The translations under genes were made by a program, and so were the position numbers. 64,000 nt of DNA from Chloroflexi bacterium GWB2_49_20 (GTDB taxonomy: Bacteria; Chloroflexota; Anaerolineae; Anaerolineales; Villigracilaceae): positions 62,001 to 126,000 of the forward strand of contig MGMF01000005.1 of the NCBI GenBank assembly GCA_001796335.1, in the 5' to 3' direction. Below are positions 1 to 9,094 of this stretch, piece by piece. Position 1 is the first letter of the stretch; each line of letters begins with the position of its first letter. The notes beneath the pieces were generated by a model. It did not search any database, was not told the origin of the DNA, and saw only the letters and a list, made by a program, of their open reading frames with translations.

Positions 1-1418
1 TGCGCATGTGCGCTTATTATTTTTTCTATGGCCATTTCACCGGAATGGATGCAGTCAGGGATACCAATGCCTCGATAGCCATTCCCTGCCAGGGCAAGGC
101 TTGAGTACTTTTCAAGGGCAGCCTCAATTTTGGCCAGCTTTTCGGGGTGACCCAGGTTGTACTGTGGCATGGCCTGTTCCCAGATGAAGACGCGACTGAC
201 CAGCGGTTCGGCGGTAATCCCGAGGGTCAGTTCGAGTTCTTCACGGGCCAGTTCCAGAAGACTGTCCTTGTCCCAGCGGATGTCAGATTCCTGCCCGGCC
301 CGCCCTACAAAGACCCGGATCAATGAGCAGCCTGAGGGGGCTCGGTGTGGAAATTTGGTGGAGGTCCAGGTACAGGCCAAAGCACGACGCCCCTCACGAC
401 GGGGGATGACATAGCCATACCCGTCCAACTGGCGGGACAGGTCGCTCTGACGATAGGCCAAAGTGACTGTGGCTGTGGAAGTGTAGGGTATGCTTTGTAA
501 AACAGAGGCAAGGTCTGGATCCAACCTTGAAAGGATACTGGCAGAAGCAAAGGCTGGGGCTGCCAGAATAACCCCATCAGTCTGCAGACTCTCGCCGTTT
601 TCGAGTTCAACCTGCCAGGAAGCTGCCACATCCTGATAGGCTATGGAGCTTACCTGGGTATTGAGTCTCATTTCAACTCCATTATGCGTCAGGTTAGTAA
701 CCAGTGCTTCGACGATCTCGGATAGCCCGGTGGTGGGAGTGAGAAAAGCGGACCGAGAGCCCTGCGTGGAACTTCCGCGGGCTGCCATTTGCTTCCGCAT
801 TTGGAGGGCGCCGCGTGCCAGTGAGCCATGTTTGCTCTCCAGGTCTTGCAGGTAGGGAAAGGTGGATTGCAGCGAAAGCCTGTCGCCGTTCCCAGCGTAG
901 ATGCCGGACATGAGCGGTTCGATCAGGTTTTCGTAGGCTTCCCTGCCGAGCCGGCGGGAGACGAAACTGCCCAGGCTTTCATCGTGATGACCATTGTGAG
1001 CTGGGAGCAGGAAATCAAAGCCCATGCGTACTTTTCCAGGCCATGAAACCAGTCGGGATTTCAGAATGGAGGGGATATCGGTAGGGACCATCATTGCCAG
1101 ACCATCGGGCAGTGGCTCAAGCCGGTTGTGGTGCAGAACATAGGTATTCTTATGATGGGGGTTGGTGCCATGCAAACGATCGGAGAGACCCAGTTCCTGG
1201 CAGAGTGTCACGCCCCAGGGTTTGGTGGCGAGAAAGGTATCGGGACCGCCTTCGATAATGAAATCGCCAGCCTCGAAAGGGACGCGCTGGGTGGTGATCT
1301 TGCCGCCCCACCTGTCACTGGCTTCAATCAGGGTGATCTGGCCGTCGGGGACTAGCTTTTGAGCGTAATATGCGGCAGATAACCCGGAGATACCGCCGCC
1401 GATGATGATGATTTTCAT
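1..1418 (-). CDS. hemY: Protoporphyrinogen/coproporphyrinogen oxidase, HemY type (3' end cut by window edge)
   Basis: FAD-dependent oxidation of protoporphyrinogen IX (or coproporphyrinogen III) late in heme synthesis. The frame is open from the ATG at 1418 to the window edge, about 472 codons, so only a few C-terminal residues can be missing. The N-terminus MKIIIIGGGISGLSAAYY is a dinucleotide-binding FAD motif. The C-terminus contains GNGYRGIGIPDCIHSGE, the characteristic end of this family. It is the last visible gene of the hem operon and starts 2 bases after the stop of the preceding small membrane gene, so translational coupling is likely. Whether the substrate is the copro- or the protoporphyrinogen cannot be decided from sequence alone. 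Confidence 0.93.
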   Translation of the reverse strand, partial: MKIIIIGGGISGLSAAYYAQKLVPDGQITLIEASDRWGGKITTQRVPFEAGDFIIEGGPDTFLATKPWGVTLCQELGLSDRLHGTNPHHKNTYVLHHNRLEPLPDGLAMMVPTDIPSILKSRLVSWPGKVRMGFDFLLPAHNGHHDESLGSFVSRRLGREAYENLIEPLMSGIYAGNGDRLSLQSTFPYLQDLESKHGSLARGALQMRKQMAARGSSTQGSRSAFLTPTTGLSEIVEALVTNLTHNGVEMRLNTQVSSIAYQDVAASWQVELENGESLQTDGVILAAPAFASASILSRLDPDLASVLQSIPYTSTATVTLAYRQSDLSRQLDGYGYVIPRREGRRALACTWTSTKFPHRAPSGCSLIRVFVGRAGQESDIRWDKDSLLELAREELELTLGITAEPLVSRVFIWEQAMPQYNLGHPEKLAKIEAALEKYSSLALAGNGYRGIGIPDCIHSGEMAIEKIISAHA

Positions 1419-1420
1419 AA

Positions 1421-1756
1421 TTAAAGATGAGGAGCCTTCCATTTTTTAATGATGCTGGCAAAAGGTGGCTGGATTTTCTTGGCATAAAATGGATACCAGC
1501 CTAGTTCTGTGCGCACGGCTTGTTCTTTGAACTCGGTAGTGCCCCACACCAGGGATGCACCGGTGATGCCAGACAAGGCGGATCCCCAGTCGTTGTGCAG
1601 GAAGAGCGAAAGGACAATGAGCACAAAACCGAGCCCCAGGATATAAGGCCACCATAACAGACCGAAATAACGTTCACCCCGGATCACCCAGATGAACCCA
1701 AGTCCGATGATGAAGAGGGTAGCCAGACCAAGCAGAAAACCGAATGTATTCATCAC
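1421..1756 (-). CDS. Small membrane protein, DUF4491-like (copy 1)
   Basis: A 111-residue protein with three hydrophobic segments (about residues 3-24, 31-52, 58-72) and a charged tail. The segment after the last helix (VWGTTEFKEQAVRTELGW) resembles the end of DUF4491 proteins, where a conserved W is followed by E-rich, basic residues and G-W. It is similar in layout to the gene just upstream (1760-2170), so the two look like a tandem duplication. Only 3 bases separate the two genes. Function unknown; its place between hemE and hemY suggests a membrane role linked to heme synthesis, but that is inference. Confidence 0.7.
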   Translation of the reverse strand: MMNTFGFLLGLATLFIIGLGFIWVIRGERYFGLLWWPYILGLGFVLIVLSLFLHNDWGSALSGITGASLVWGTTEFKEQAVRTELGWYPFYAKKIQPPFASIIKKWKAPHL

Positions 1757-1759
1757 ATC

Positions 1760-2170
1760 TCACCTTTCCGGGAACAGTTGGAGGGCTTTATCTGGGCTTA
1801 CCGGTTGACCGATCGGATCACGATCGAGAAAATCCTGAACTGTCGCAGCAGGGATTTCTAGAATGAAATTAATGTGGCGGGGATTGGACGGATTAGCAGG
1901 AGCGTGCCCTTTTTTCACACGCATCTCCTGGCGCATCAATTCCAGTCCATCCCAAAGAAGGGTAACGCCAAGAATGCCAAAGACTGTTGACAGCCAGATG
2001 GTTTCAATCTGCAGGGAAAGATATTCACATATCAGCCCGAGCAGCAGGGCAAGCAGAACAGGCAACCAGAGTTTTGGAGCGGCGTGTTCGATCTTACGAA
2101 CACCCACATGCCCGAGCCAGATGCCAAGAAAGGTACTGAGACCTGCAATCAAACCCAGGGTATTCATCAT
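1760..2170 (-). CDS. Small membrane protein, DUF4491-like (copy 2, with C-terminal extension)
   Basis: About 136 residues starting MMNTLGLIAGLSTFLG. It has three hydrophobic helices, then LLWDGLELMRQEMRVKKG, matching the DUF4491 pattern, then an extra soluble tail of about 45 residues absent from copy 1. The start codon overlaps the hemE stop (ATGA), which is why I prefer 2170 over the in-frame ATG at 2182. This is strong evidence of translational coupling to hemE. Function unknown. Confidence 0.72.
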   Translation of the reverse strand: MMNTLGLIAGLSTFLGIWLGHVGVRKIEHAAPKLWLPVLLALLLGLICEYLSLQIETIWLSTVFGILGVTLLWDGLELMRQEMRVKKGHAPANPSNPRHINFILEIPAATVQDFLDRDPIGQPVSPDKALQLFPER

Positions 2171-3195
2171 CCGGCTCTCCATGCATGCACAATTTCAACT
2201 GCAGCACGAATATTTTCTTCCGGCGTCTGCTGAAGAATGCCATGACCTAAGTTGAAGATGTGCCCTGGGCGCCCTTCCGCCCGGCGCAAAACATCTAGTA
2301 TGTGCTTCTTCATTTCAGGAATGGGTGCCAACAGGGCGACCGGATCAAGATTGCCCTGAACAGCCCGATCGTAACCGATTGCTTGCCAGCCCAGCTCGAG
2401 CGGGACTCGCCAGTCCAGGCCAATCACGTCACCACCCGCTTGCCGCATGAGCGGGAGCAGTGTGGCCGTTCCGGTGCCGAAATGGATGACCGGCACACCG
2501 GTCGCCTGGGCTGCCTCCAGTACTTTTTTTGAATACGGCAATACAAAGCGCTCATAATCCATCGGGCTGAGAGCGCCCACCCACGAATCGAACAGTTGTA
2601 CAGCCTGTGCTCCGGAATGGATCTGGGCAGTCAGGTACTCAGCCAGGGCTGTGGATAGTTTGTCCATTAAGGCATGCCATATTTTGGGGGCAGAATACAT
2701 CATCAGTTTGGTGGTCTTGTAGTCACGTGAAGCACCGCCCTCAATCATGTAAGAAGCAACTGTGAAAGGGGCACCGCAGAAACCTATCAACGGAGTGTTG
2801 CCAAGCTCGGTCCTCAAAAGGCAAATGGCATCCATGACATGAACCAGAGTCTCCTCCGGATGAAGCGGGCGGAGAGCATCCACGTCTGCCTGGGTGCGCA
2901 CCGGGTTATGGATCACGGGTCCTTCGCCTTTGGCAAATTCAAAATCCAATCCCATGGGTTGAAGCGGGAGCAGGATATCGGCAAACAGGATGGCGGCATC
3001 CACGTGGAAGGCACGCACCGGTTGGAGAGTGACTTCAGCAGCCAGTTCGGGTTGTTTAACAATCTCAAGCAGGCTGAATTTTTCACGTATGGCCCGATAA
3101 TCAGCCATGTACCTGCCAGCCTGGCGCATGAACCAGACCGGTGTTGCATCAGTAGTCTGACGGCGACAGGCAGCCAGGAAGCGGGATTCAATCAT
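2167..3195 (-). CDS. hemE: Uroporphyrinogen decarboxylase
   Basis: Decarboxylates the four acetate side chains of uroporphyrinogen III to give coproporphyrinogen III in the cytosol. The 342-residue length is normal for the family. The N-terminal signature PVWFMRQAGRYMADYRAIRE and the second signature GFCGAPFTVASYMIEGG are both present. It lies in the hem operon downstream of the radical SAM gene (26 bp gap) and overlaps the next gene by 4 bases. Confidence 0.97.
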   Translation of the reverse strand: MIESRFLAACRRQTTDATPVWFMRQAGRYMADYRAIREKFSLLEIVKQPELAAEVTLQPVRAFHVDAAILFADILLPLQPMGLDFEFAKGEGPVIHNPVRTQADVDALRPLHPEETLVHVMDAICLLRTELGNTPLIGFCGAPFTVASYMIEGGASRDYKTTKLMMYSAPKIWHALMDKLSTALAEYLTAQIHSGAQAVQLFDSWVGALSPMDYERFVLPYSKKVLEAAQATGVPVIHFGTGTATLLPLMRQAGGDVIGLDWRVPLELGWQAIGYDRAVQGNLDPVALLAPIPEMKKHILDVLRRAEGRPGHIFNLGHGILQQTPEENIRAAVEIVHAWRAG

Positions 3196-3220
3196 CAGTT
3201 ATCATCTCCTGCAATCCATT

Positions 3221-4369
3221 TCAGGCAGCTTTAGCAACCAACACGCAAGCCGGGTCGCTTTGCATGTAATCGCCTGTGATGCCATAGGCACGGCCGCGCT
3301 GTCCGCCGCATACATCTATATATTGGCAGGTACGGCAGACACCTTTGAGTTTGGAATAATCGCGCAACTCTCTAAAGATTGGGTGATTGCGGTACACATC
3401 CACCACGTCATTTTCACGTACCAGGCCGGCAGTGATGGGTAGGAAACCGCTAGGCTGGATCTCGCCGATGTGCGATATGAACAGAAATCCATTACCATCA
3501 TTGACACCCCGGGTCGGGCGGTTCAAACCATCCGCGTATTGGAAGCCGGCGCCCTGGAATGTGATTGGCTGATCACCTGCCTCAGCCCTCTTTCGCTCGA
3601 TGACCACCCGGCGGTACATTGGAGCGGCTGTACCCTTGATGTCAAAGGAAGCTTTTTGCGACAGGTCATACAACCAGTTGAAGGTTTGTTCGTGCTGTTC
3701 GGCAGTGATCATTTGCTCACGCATAGCCCGCCCTGTAGGCACCAGGAAAAAGACCGACCATTGCACGGCATTGACTTCCTGGATAAATGGAACCATTTCC
3801 GCCAGGATGTCCACATTGTGTTTGGAAACGGTGGTATTGACCTGAACACTCAAACCAACCTCCTGGGCACGGTGCAGGATTTCCATAGTACGCTGCCAGG
3901 AACCGGGAACTTTGCGAAAATCGTCATGAACTTTGGGACTGGGTGCATCCAGAGACAGTGCAATGCGACGAATGCCTGCCTCCTTCACCTGTTCGAGACG
4001 TTTGCTGGTTGGCAGAGCCGTGGCGGTGGGTGTCAGCGAGCAACGCAGACCTTTCCGGGAGGCGTAGGCAATCAATTCGTTCAGGTCACGGCGCATCATC
4101 GGGTCGCCGCCAGTGAAGATTAAAATTGGGGTATTGCCAAAGTCTGCCAGGCGATCGATCAAGGCAAAGGCTTCTTCCGTGGATAGTTCACGCGAGTCAC
4201 GTTGATGCTGGGCATCCGCCCGGCAGTGCACACAGGCATAAGCGCAGGCCCGGGTCACCTCCCAGGCGATGGTAAAGGGGGCTAGATTAAAATCAGCATG
4301 CACCATGCGGACATTTTGGTATTGCCGCTCAAAAGCGGCTCGTTCCGATAAATTTGGGGTTGTGTTCAT
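3221..4369 (-). CDS. Radical SAM/SPASM protein in heme operon (TIGR04053-like)
   Basis: A 382-residue protein with a radical SAM cluster motif CAYACVHC (CxxxCxxC) at about residue 42, a TGGDP motif about 45 residues later, and a C-terminal SPASM-type cysteine region (CRTCQYIDVCGG and a later cysteine) for auxiliary Fe-S clusters. The N-terminal APFTIAWEVTRAC matches the TIGR04053 family as I recall it; AhbD-type heme synthases have similar architecture. It sits between hemB and hemE, so a role in heme or a modified tetrapyrrole is likely: possibly an oxygen-independent step, since no hemN/hemF or hemH is visible here. That is inference. A Shine-Dalgarno-like GAAAGG precedes the ATG. Confidence 0.8.
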   Translation of the reverse strand: MNTTPNLSERAAFERQYQNVRMVHADFNLAPFTIAWEVTRACAYACVHCRADAQHQRDSRELSTEEAFALIDRLADFGNTPILIFTGGDPMMRRDLNELIAYASRKGLRCSLTPTATALPTSKRLEQVKEAGIRRIALSLDAPSPKVHDDFRKVPGSWQRTMEILHRAQEVGLSVQVNTTVSKHNVDILAEMVPFIQEVNAVQWSVFFLVPTGRAMREQMITAEQHEQTFNWLYDLSQKASFDIKGTAAPMYRRVVIERKRAEAGDQPITFQGAGFQYADGLNRPTRGVNDGNGFLFISHIGEIQPSGFLPITAGLVRENDVVDVYRNHPIFRELRDYSKLKGVCRTCQYIDVCGGQRGRAYGITGDYMQSDPACVLVAKAA

Positions 4370-4424
4370 TGATAATACCTTTCATTTTTTGCGCATAGAA
4401 AGTTCTGAAATGCGTAGAATACTT

Positions 4425-5471
4425 TTAGTTCAGCCAACGGGCAGCATCCAGGGCATGATACGTGATAATCAAATCCGCTCCAGCGCGTTTCATGGCCAGC
4501 AGTGTTTCGAGCGTAACCCTGGATTCGTCAATCCAGCCATTGGCGGCTGCTGCCTTGATCATGGCATATTCGCCGCTGACATTGTAGGCTGCCATGGGTA
4601 TTTCGGGGAAGGCGTTTTTGACAGAGCGGATGACGTCGAGATAAGCCAGGGCAGGTTTGACCATCAGCATGTCCGCGCCTTCATCCACGTCCAGGGCAGC
4701 TTCCCGCAGCGCTTCACGGATATTGGCAGGGTCCATCTGGTGAGATTTGCGGTCACCAAATTTTGGTGCCCCCTCAGCGGCGTCACGGAAGGGGCCGTAA
4801 AAAGCAGAGGCATATTTGATGGCATAGGATAGGATCGGTACATTCTCAAAACCATTCACATCCAGAGCCTCACGAATGGCAATTACCATACCGTCCAGCA
4901 TACCGGATGGCGCCACGATATCTGCACCGCAGGCTGCATGCGAAACGGCCACCTTGCCGAGTACATTCAGAGTTGGGTCGTTGAGTACATAACCTTCCGG
5001 TAAGGATGCTTGAAAATGCTCACCTGTATTTAATATCCCACAATGTCCATGATCGGTATACTCGCACAAGCATACATCGGTCACCACCAACATTTCCGGA
5101 ACTTCGCGCTTGATAAGGCGAATTGCCTGTTGAACAACGCCATCCTGGGCGAAGTTTTCCAGCCCAAGCGGGTCTTTTTCTGCCGGAATACCAAACAGGA
5201 TCACTGCCGGGATGCCCAGTTTTGCTGCGGTTTCGGCTTCCCGAACAGCTTCCAGAACGGATAGCTGGGACACACCAGGCATGGAAGCGATGGGTGTGCG
5301 TCCCTGTCCGTGCCGGACGAATAACGGGTATATGAAATCGCGCGCGTTCAATTCAGTCTCGCGCACCATCGCTCGCAAGGTCTCGCTCTGGCGCAATCGG
5401 CGAGGTCTGGCAATCAATGCACGCCGGTCAGAGTTTGGTTTCTTCGGATCAAGTTCAAATATAGCCATCAT
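4425..5471 (-). CDS. hemB: Delta-aminolevulinic acid dehydratase (porphobilinogen synthase)
   Basis: Condenses two 5-aminolevulinate molecules to porphobilinogen. 348 residues. The cysteine-rich metal site [14 protein letters not shown] indicates a zinc-dependent enzyme. The two Schiff-base lysine regions are [12 protein letters not shown] and [12 protein letters not shown]. The start (ATGATGGC) overlaps the hemD stop by four bases, so the genes are coupled. Confidence 0.98.
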   Translation of the reverse strand: MMAIFELDPKKPNSDRRALIARPRRLRQSETLRAMVRETELNARDFIYPLFVRHGQGRTPIASMPGVSQLSVLEAVREAETAAKLGIPAVILFGIPAEKDPLGLENFAQDGVVQQAIRLIKREVPEMLVVTDVCLCEYTDHGHCGILNTGEHFQASLPEGYVLNDPTLNVLGKVAVSHAACGADIVAPSGMLDGMVIAIREALDVNGFENVPILSYAIKYASAFYGPFRDAAEGAPKFGDRKSHQMDPANIREALREAALDVDEGADMLMVKPALAYLDVIRSVKNAFPEIPMAAYNVSGEYAMIKAAAANGWIDESRVTLETLLAMKRAGADLIITYHALDAARWLN

Positions 5472-6217
5472 TTCTCCAAATTACACAGTAGTTTCACAAG
5501 TCCTTCGGTCGTATATTCGTCTGCCATTAATACATTTTCAAAGCCTGCTTCTTCAGCTGCTTTTTGTGTGATTGGACCTATACAGGCGATCCTGGGGTGG
5601 CCGGGCAAATGCAGTGGATCGAGTTCCTCCAGCAGGACGAGGTTGACAAAGTTTTCCACTGTGGATGGGCTGGTGAAAGTGACAACATCCACACCGATCT
5701 TCAGGGCAGCCAACCCATCCAGGTCTGGTTGAGCCGGGAGTGTGCGATAGACAGCGATCTCATGTGCGATGCCGCCTGCCGCTAAAATTGCTTTCGACAC
5801 GACATCCCGGGTGATTTCGGCACAGGGCAGCAATATCCAGCGTCCACGCAGGTCACCGAGGCCGGGCAGGATGGCTTCAGCCACAAATTCTTCGGGTACA
5901 AAGTCAGGCGTAACCCCACGTGCGGTGAGGGATTGTGCGGTTTTTGAGCCAATTGCAGCCACTTTAACTTGTCTGCCATTTTCTTGAAAGGATATTGGAT
6001 GCAGGTTGTGTTCAAAAAATGCATCCACCCCGTTTACCGAAGTGAACACCACCCATTCATAGCAGTTCAGTGAGGCAATGGCTCGCTCCAATGCCACATT
6101 TTCTTCAAATGGGTGGATCTCAATAACAGAAAAAAAGACCGGCTCGAAGCCAGCAGCAAGCAGGGAGTTGGCAAATGCAACAGACTGATTACGAGGACGG
6201 GTGATGAGTATTTTCAT
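5468..6217 (-). CDS. hemD: Uroporphyrinogen-III synthase
   Basis: Cyclises hydroxymethylbilane to uroporphyrinogen III. I place the start at the ATG at 6217 ([15 protein letters not shown]), one base after the hemC stop. The longer in-frame extension to 6334 lies inside hemC and has no family similarity. The resulting 249-residue protein is normal for HemD, and the N-terminal ITRP motif and a C-terminal TSPSTVENF segment fit the family. Confidence 0.93.
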   Translation of the reverse strand: MKILITRPRNQSVAFANSLLAAGFEPVFFSVIEIHPFEENVALERAIASLNCYEWVVFTSVNGVDAFFEHNLHPISFQENGRQVKVAAIGSKTAQSLTARGVTPDFVPEEFVAEAILPGLGDLRGRWILLPCAEITRDVVSKAILAAGGIAHEIAVYRTLPAQPDLDGLAALKIGVDVVTFTSPSTVENFVNLVLLEELDPLHLPGHPRIACIGPITQKAAEEAGFENVLMADEYTTEGLVKLLCNLEK

Positions 6218-6218
6218 G

Positions 6219-7163
6219 TCAAGCAGCAGCCTTGGATCCGAATTCAGAAACCTGTTGCAGAATTTCAGTGGCACCTTGAGTGATGGCTTCTTTTGCCAGG
6301 CGAGTGCCAAGTTCAAAAGGATCTGTGCTTTCACCGCTTACTTTAACTATCTGTTTTCCATCCGTGGAAGCTACCAGACCGGTCAGAAATATAGACAAAG
6401 TTTCCTTTTCAACAGTGCAATGTGCGTAAGCTGCCACCGGAACGGCACATCCTCCGCCCAATCCAAGCAAAAATTGACGTTCAGCAGTCACTGCAGCCCG
6501 GGTTGGAATATTTTCAAGCGAGGATAAAAGCTCAAGAGACTCTTGGTCATTTGCACGACATTGGATGCCCAGTGCTCCTTGTCCGGGTGCAGGCAGCATT
6601 ACATCCAACGGCAGCCACTGGGTGACATGCGATTGCATTCCGAGACGGATCAGGCCAGCGCCAGCCAGAAGAATGGCATCATACTGTCCATCCAGGGCTT
6701 TATGCAGACGAGTGTCCACATTGCCTCGCAGAGAGGTGGTGGTCACGTCTGGGCGTACAGACAGAATCTGGGCGCTGCGGCGCAAACTTGAGGTTCCCAC
6801 TACGGCTGCGGGGGGTAACGATTCGAGAAGATGGCCTCTGGCAGAGATCAATGCATCGCGTGGCTCGGCACGCACCGGCACACATCCCAAGGTCAAACCA
6901 GCCGGGTTTTCAACGGGCAGGTCCTTAAGTGAGTGCACAGCGCAGTGAACCGCGCCGCACAGGAGCTCAGTTTCAAGTTCCTGCGTGAACAACCCCTTTC
7001 CGCCAATCTCAGGCAGGGGTTTGTCGAGAATTTTATCGCCTTGCGTGGTTATGACTTTTTCCTCACAGAGCAGGTCAGGGTGAATTTTCTGCAAAGCAGC
7101 CATCACCCACTGGGTCTGCCAGCGGGCCAGGGCGGAGGGACGGGTGGCGAATATCAGTTTCAT
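6219..7163 (-). CDS. hemC: Hydroxymethylbilane synthase (porphobilinogen deaminase)
   Basis: Polymerises four porphobilinogen units. 314 residues. The N-terminus IFATRPSALARWQT, the internal GGKGLFTQELE and AVHSLKDLP, and the dipyrromethane cofactor-binding cysteine in LGLGGGCAVPVAA are all typical. It lies 30 bp downstream of hemA and one base upstream of hemD. Confidence 0.98.
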   Translation of the reverse strand: MKLIFATRPSALARWQTQWVMAALQKIHPDLLCEEKVITTQGDKILDKPLPEIGGKGLFTQELETELLCGAVHCAVHSLKDLPVENPAGLTLGCVPVRAEPRDALISARGHLLESLPPAAVVGTSSLRRSAQILSVRPDVTTTSLRGNVDTRLHKALDGQYDAILLAGAGLIRLGMQSHVTQWLPLDVMLPAPGQGALGIQCRANDQESLELLSSLENIPTRAAVTAERQFLLGLGGGCAVPVAAYAHCTVEKETLSIFLTGLVASTDGKQIVKVSGESTDPFELGTRLAKEAITQGATEILQQVSEFGSKAAA

Positions 7164-7193
7164 GAGGGTTCAGATTCCTATATTCCTATTGGG

Positions 7194-8468
7194 TCAATCC
7201 ACGGTCGTTAAACCAAATAAAGTTCGCACCATGCTGGCGTATTCAGAGGCAGTTGGCGTGTTGGCTTCAGCCCGCATACGGTTGGTGGGTGTATCCAAAA
7301 GCTTCTTGACCAGGGCACTGGTCATGGCTTCGATGCGGGCTTTCTCAGCTTCGCTCAGGCCGGGCAGGTGGCGCAGGGTTTTGTCCAGTTCAGTCTGGCG
7401 AATAACCTCCGCATGCTGACGCACTTCTGCAATCAACGGAAGCATATCCAGCGAATGAAAAAAATCCAGGAACTTTTCCGCTTCCTTGGTCAAAATCGCT
7501 TTGACCCGTGGTACCTCTGCTTCCCGCTCGGAAAGCGAATGCTTGAGATGAGCTTGCAAGCTGTCCATATCATACAGAACTACGCCGGGAATCTCGCCGC
7601 AGCCCGGGTCGATGTCTCGTGGTACAGCGATGTCAATCATTACCAGTGGTCGGGCAGGTCGCTGTTCCAGGATATCTTTAAGAGTGCCGGGATGAAGGAT
7701 GGTATGCGGAGCTCCTGTGGACGAAATCAGGATATCTGCTGTGGAAAGAGCTTCGTTCATATACTCAAAAGTGGAAGCAGTTGCTTGCCAACGTTTTGCC
7801 AGTATTTCTGCCCTCTCAATCGTTCGATTAAGCACCAGCACTTTCACTGCCCCTCTTTTGCGAAGCGCCTCAACGGCTAGCTCGGCCATCTCGCCTGCTC
7901 CCAAAATCACGATTTGCGCCTGCGATAGGTTGTGGATGGATGCTTCTGCCATGGATGCAGCCAGGGAAGATATTGATGCCGGGTTGCGGGCAATATAAGT
8001 CTCGGTGCGGGCACGTTTACCGGCATGGATGGCTCGCTGGAACAGGCGTGAAAGGATCGGTCCAATTGAACTAGTTTGACGAGCCAATTCAAGGGCATCC
8101 GCTACCTGCCCCAAGATTTGCGGTTCACCCAAGACGAGCGAATCCAGACCTGAGGCCACTTGCAACAAATGGCTGACAGCCTGTTTGTCTGTGTAATGGT
8201 ACAAGTGGGGGCGGAATAAATGTGCGGCTACCCCGCGTACATCCACCAGAAATGACTCCAACGCGTCTGGTACAAAGCAATTGGAGACAGCATACAGTTC
8301 AATTCGGTTACAGGTGGAGAGGATAACCAGTTCGCTGATCTGGTTGTTATCATCCCCGCAAGCAAGATACATAGAGGCATCATGAATGTTTTCAGCATTA
8401 AAAACCAATTGTTCTCTTAAGCTGATCGAGGCGGTAGTATGGTTAATTCCCAGGCAATGTATGTGCAT
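7194..8468 (-). CDS. hemA: Glutamyl-tRNA reductase
   Basis: Makes glutamate-1-semialdehyde from glutamyl-tRNA, the first step of the C5 route to heme. 424 residues. The catalytic cysteine is in LSTCNRIELYA (about residue 53), followed by SGLDSLVLGEPQILGQV and the NADPH-binding VILGAGEMAELAVEAL. It is the first gene of the hem operon; the promoter must lie in 8469-8810. The partner aminomutase hemL is not in this window. Confidence 0.98.
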   Translation of the reverse strand: MHIHCLGINHTTASISLREQLVFNAENIHDASMYLACGDDNNQISELVILSTCNRIELYAVSNCFVPDALESFLVDVRGVAAHLFRPHLYHYTDKQAVSHLLQVASGLDSLVLGEPQILGQVADALELARQTSSIGPILSRLFQRAIHAGKRARTETYIARNPASISSLAASMAEASIHNLSQAQIVILGAGEMAELAVEALRKRGAVKVLVLNRTIERAEILAKRWQATASTFEYMNEALSTADILISSTGAPHTILHPGTLKDILEQRPARPLVMIDIAVPRDIDPGCGEIPGVVLYDMDSLQAHLKHSLSEREAEVPRVKAILTKEAEKFLDFFHSLDMLPLIAEVRQHAEVIRQTELDKTLRHLPGLSEAEKARIEAMTSALVKKLLDTPTNRMRAEANTPTASEYASMVRTLFGLTTVD

Positions 8469-8813
8469 GATTGGCTCGAAGTTAATTGATAGAGATAACT
8501 ATAGCCGTGCCATAAGGATTATCCTAGTGAGATTTGTGAAAGTTTTCCTTAATGTTTAGTGAGAATGTCTACAAGTATGGTTTTATATCATCTGGCACTG
8601 AACAAGATTTCCCAGATAGATTGCTTGCTCACTAATGTGTCAATTGTGGCAGTCAAGGCGAGATGGTCAGCGGGGTTCTCATGAGAAAGTATTGTGGATT
8701 TTTATTTTCTTCTCTATAAGCTTTTTAGGTGGTTTGATTTCTATGTAACTTGCTAAACTGTCTCAACATTCGTACGAACTCTTTTTGTTTTGTACACAAA
8801 CACACAGTTCTTT
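8469..8813. promoter_or_regulatory. Non-coding upstream region of the hem operon
   Basis: About 345 A+T-rich bases with no convincing reading frame. It must hold the promoter of the minus-strand hem operon, but I could not identify a consensus -35/-10 pair with good spacing. Confidence 0.4.
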
Positions 8814-8947
8814 CAAAAAGCCCCCATATCTGGGGCTAATGTTATCTTATGGTAAATTTTCTCTTTATTGTGTTGGTGCAAATCCAATTGGTCGGAACTT
8901 ATACCTGTATATACGATATGGTCCGCACGGATGAGGTGAAGGTAGTC
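8814..8947 (-). repeat. Dispersed DUF35-tail/terminator repeat, copy R1
   Basis: A hairpin (AGCCCC/GGGGCT, 8819-8837, followed on the minus strand by five T) is joined to a degenerate tail containing TCGGAACTTATACCTG and a GGTCCGC segment that recurs in the other copies. On the minus strand it would end transcripts coming from the cassette before the hem promoter. It directly abuts the attC-like site at 8948. Confidence 0.65.
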
Positions 8948-9088
8948 ATCTAACGGTTTGGCTCAGCGGCGGGGCGAGTGAGACTCTTTTTCAATTATTG
9001 TACATTCTGGCAAATCGCGCCTGATTCCGAGCGGCATAGCCGCTGTCCGCTTGCATGTCCCCGTTCTTTGGGGGAGCAGGTGTTGGGC
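8948..9088 (-). other. attC-like recombination site of the solitary cassette
   Basis: Read on the minus strand the 141 bp run from GCCCAAC (9082-9088, fits RYYYAAC) to GTTAGAT (8948-8954, fits GTTRRRY). There is internal imperfect complementarity (AGCGGC/GCCGCT). It starts 6 bases after the stop codon of the cassette gene, the usual position for an integron attC. Confidence 0.72.
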
Positions 9089-9094
9089 GCCGGA

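Noticed and set aside
6218-6334. Extended N-terminus of hemD
   Set aside because: The extra 39 residues are inside hemC and do not resemble HemD; the ATG at 6217 fits the family start.
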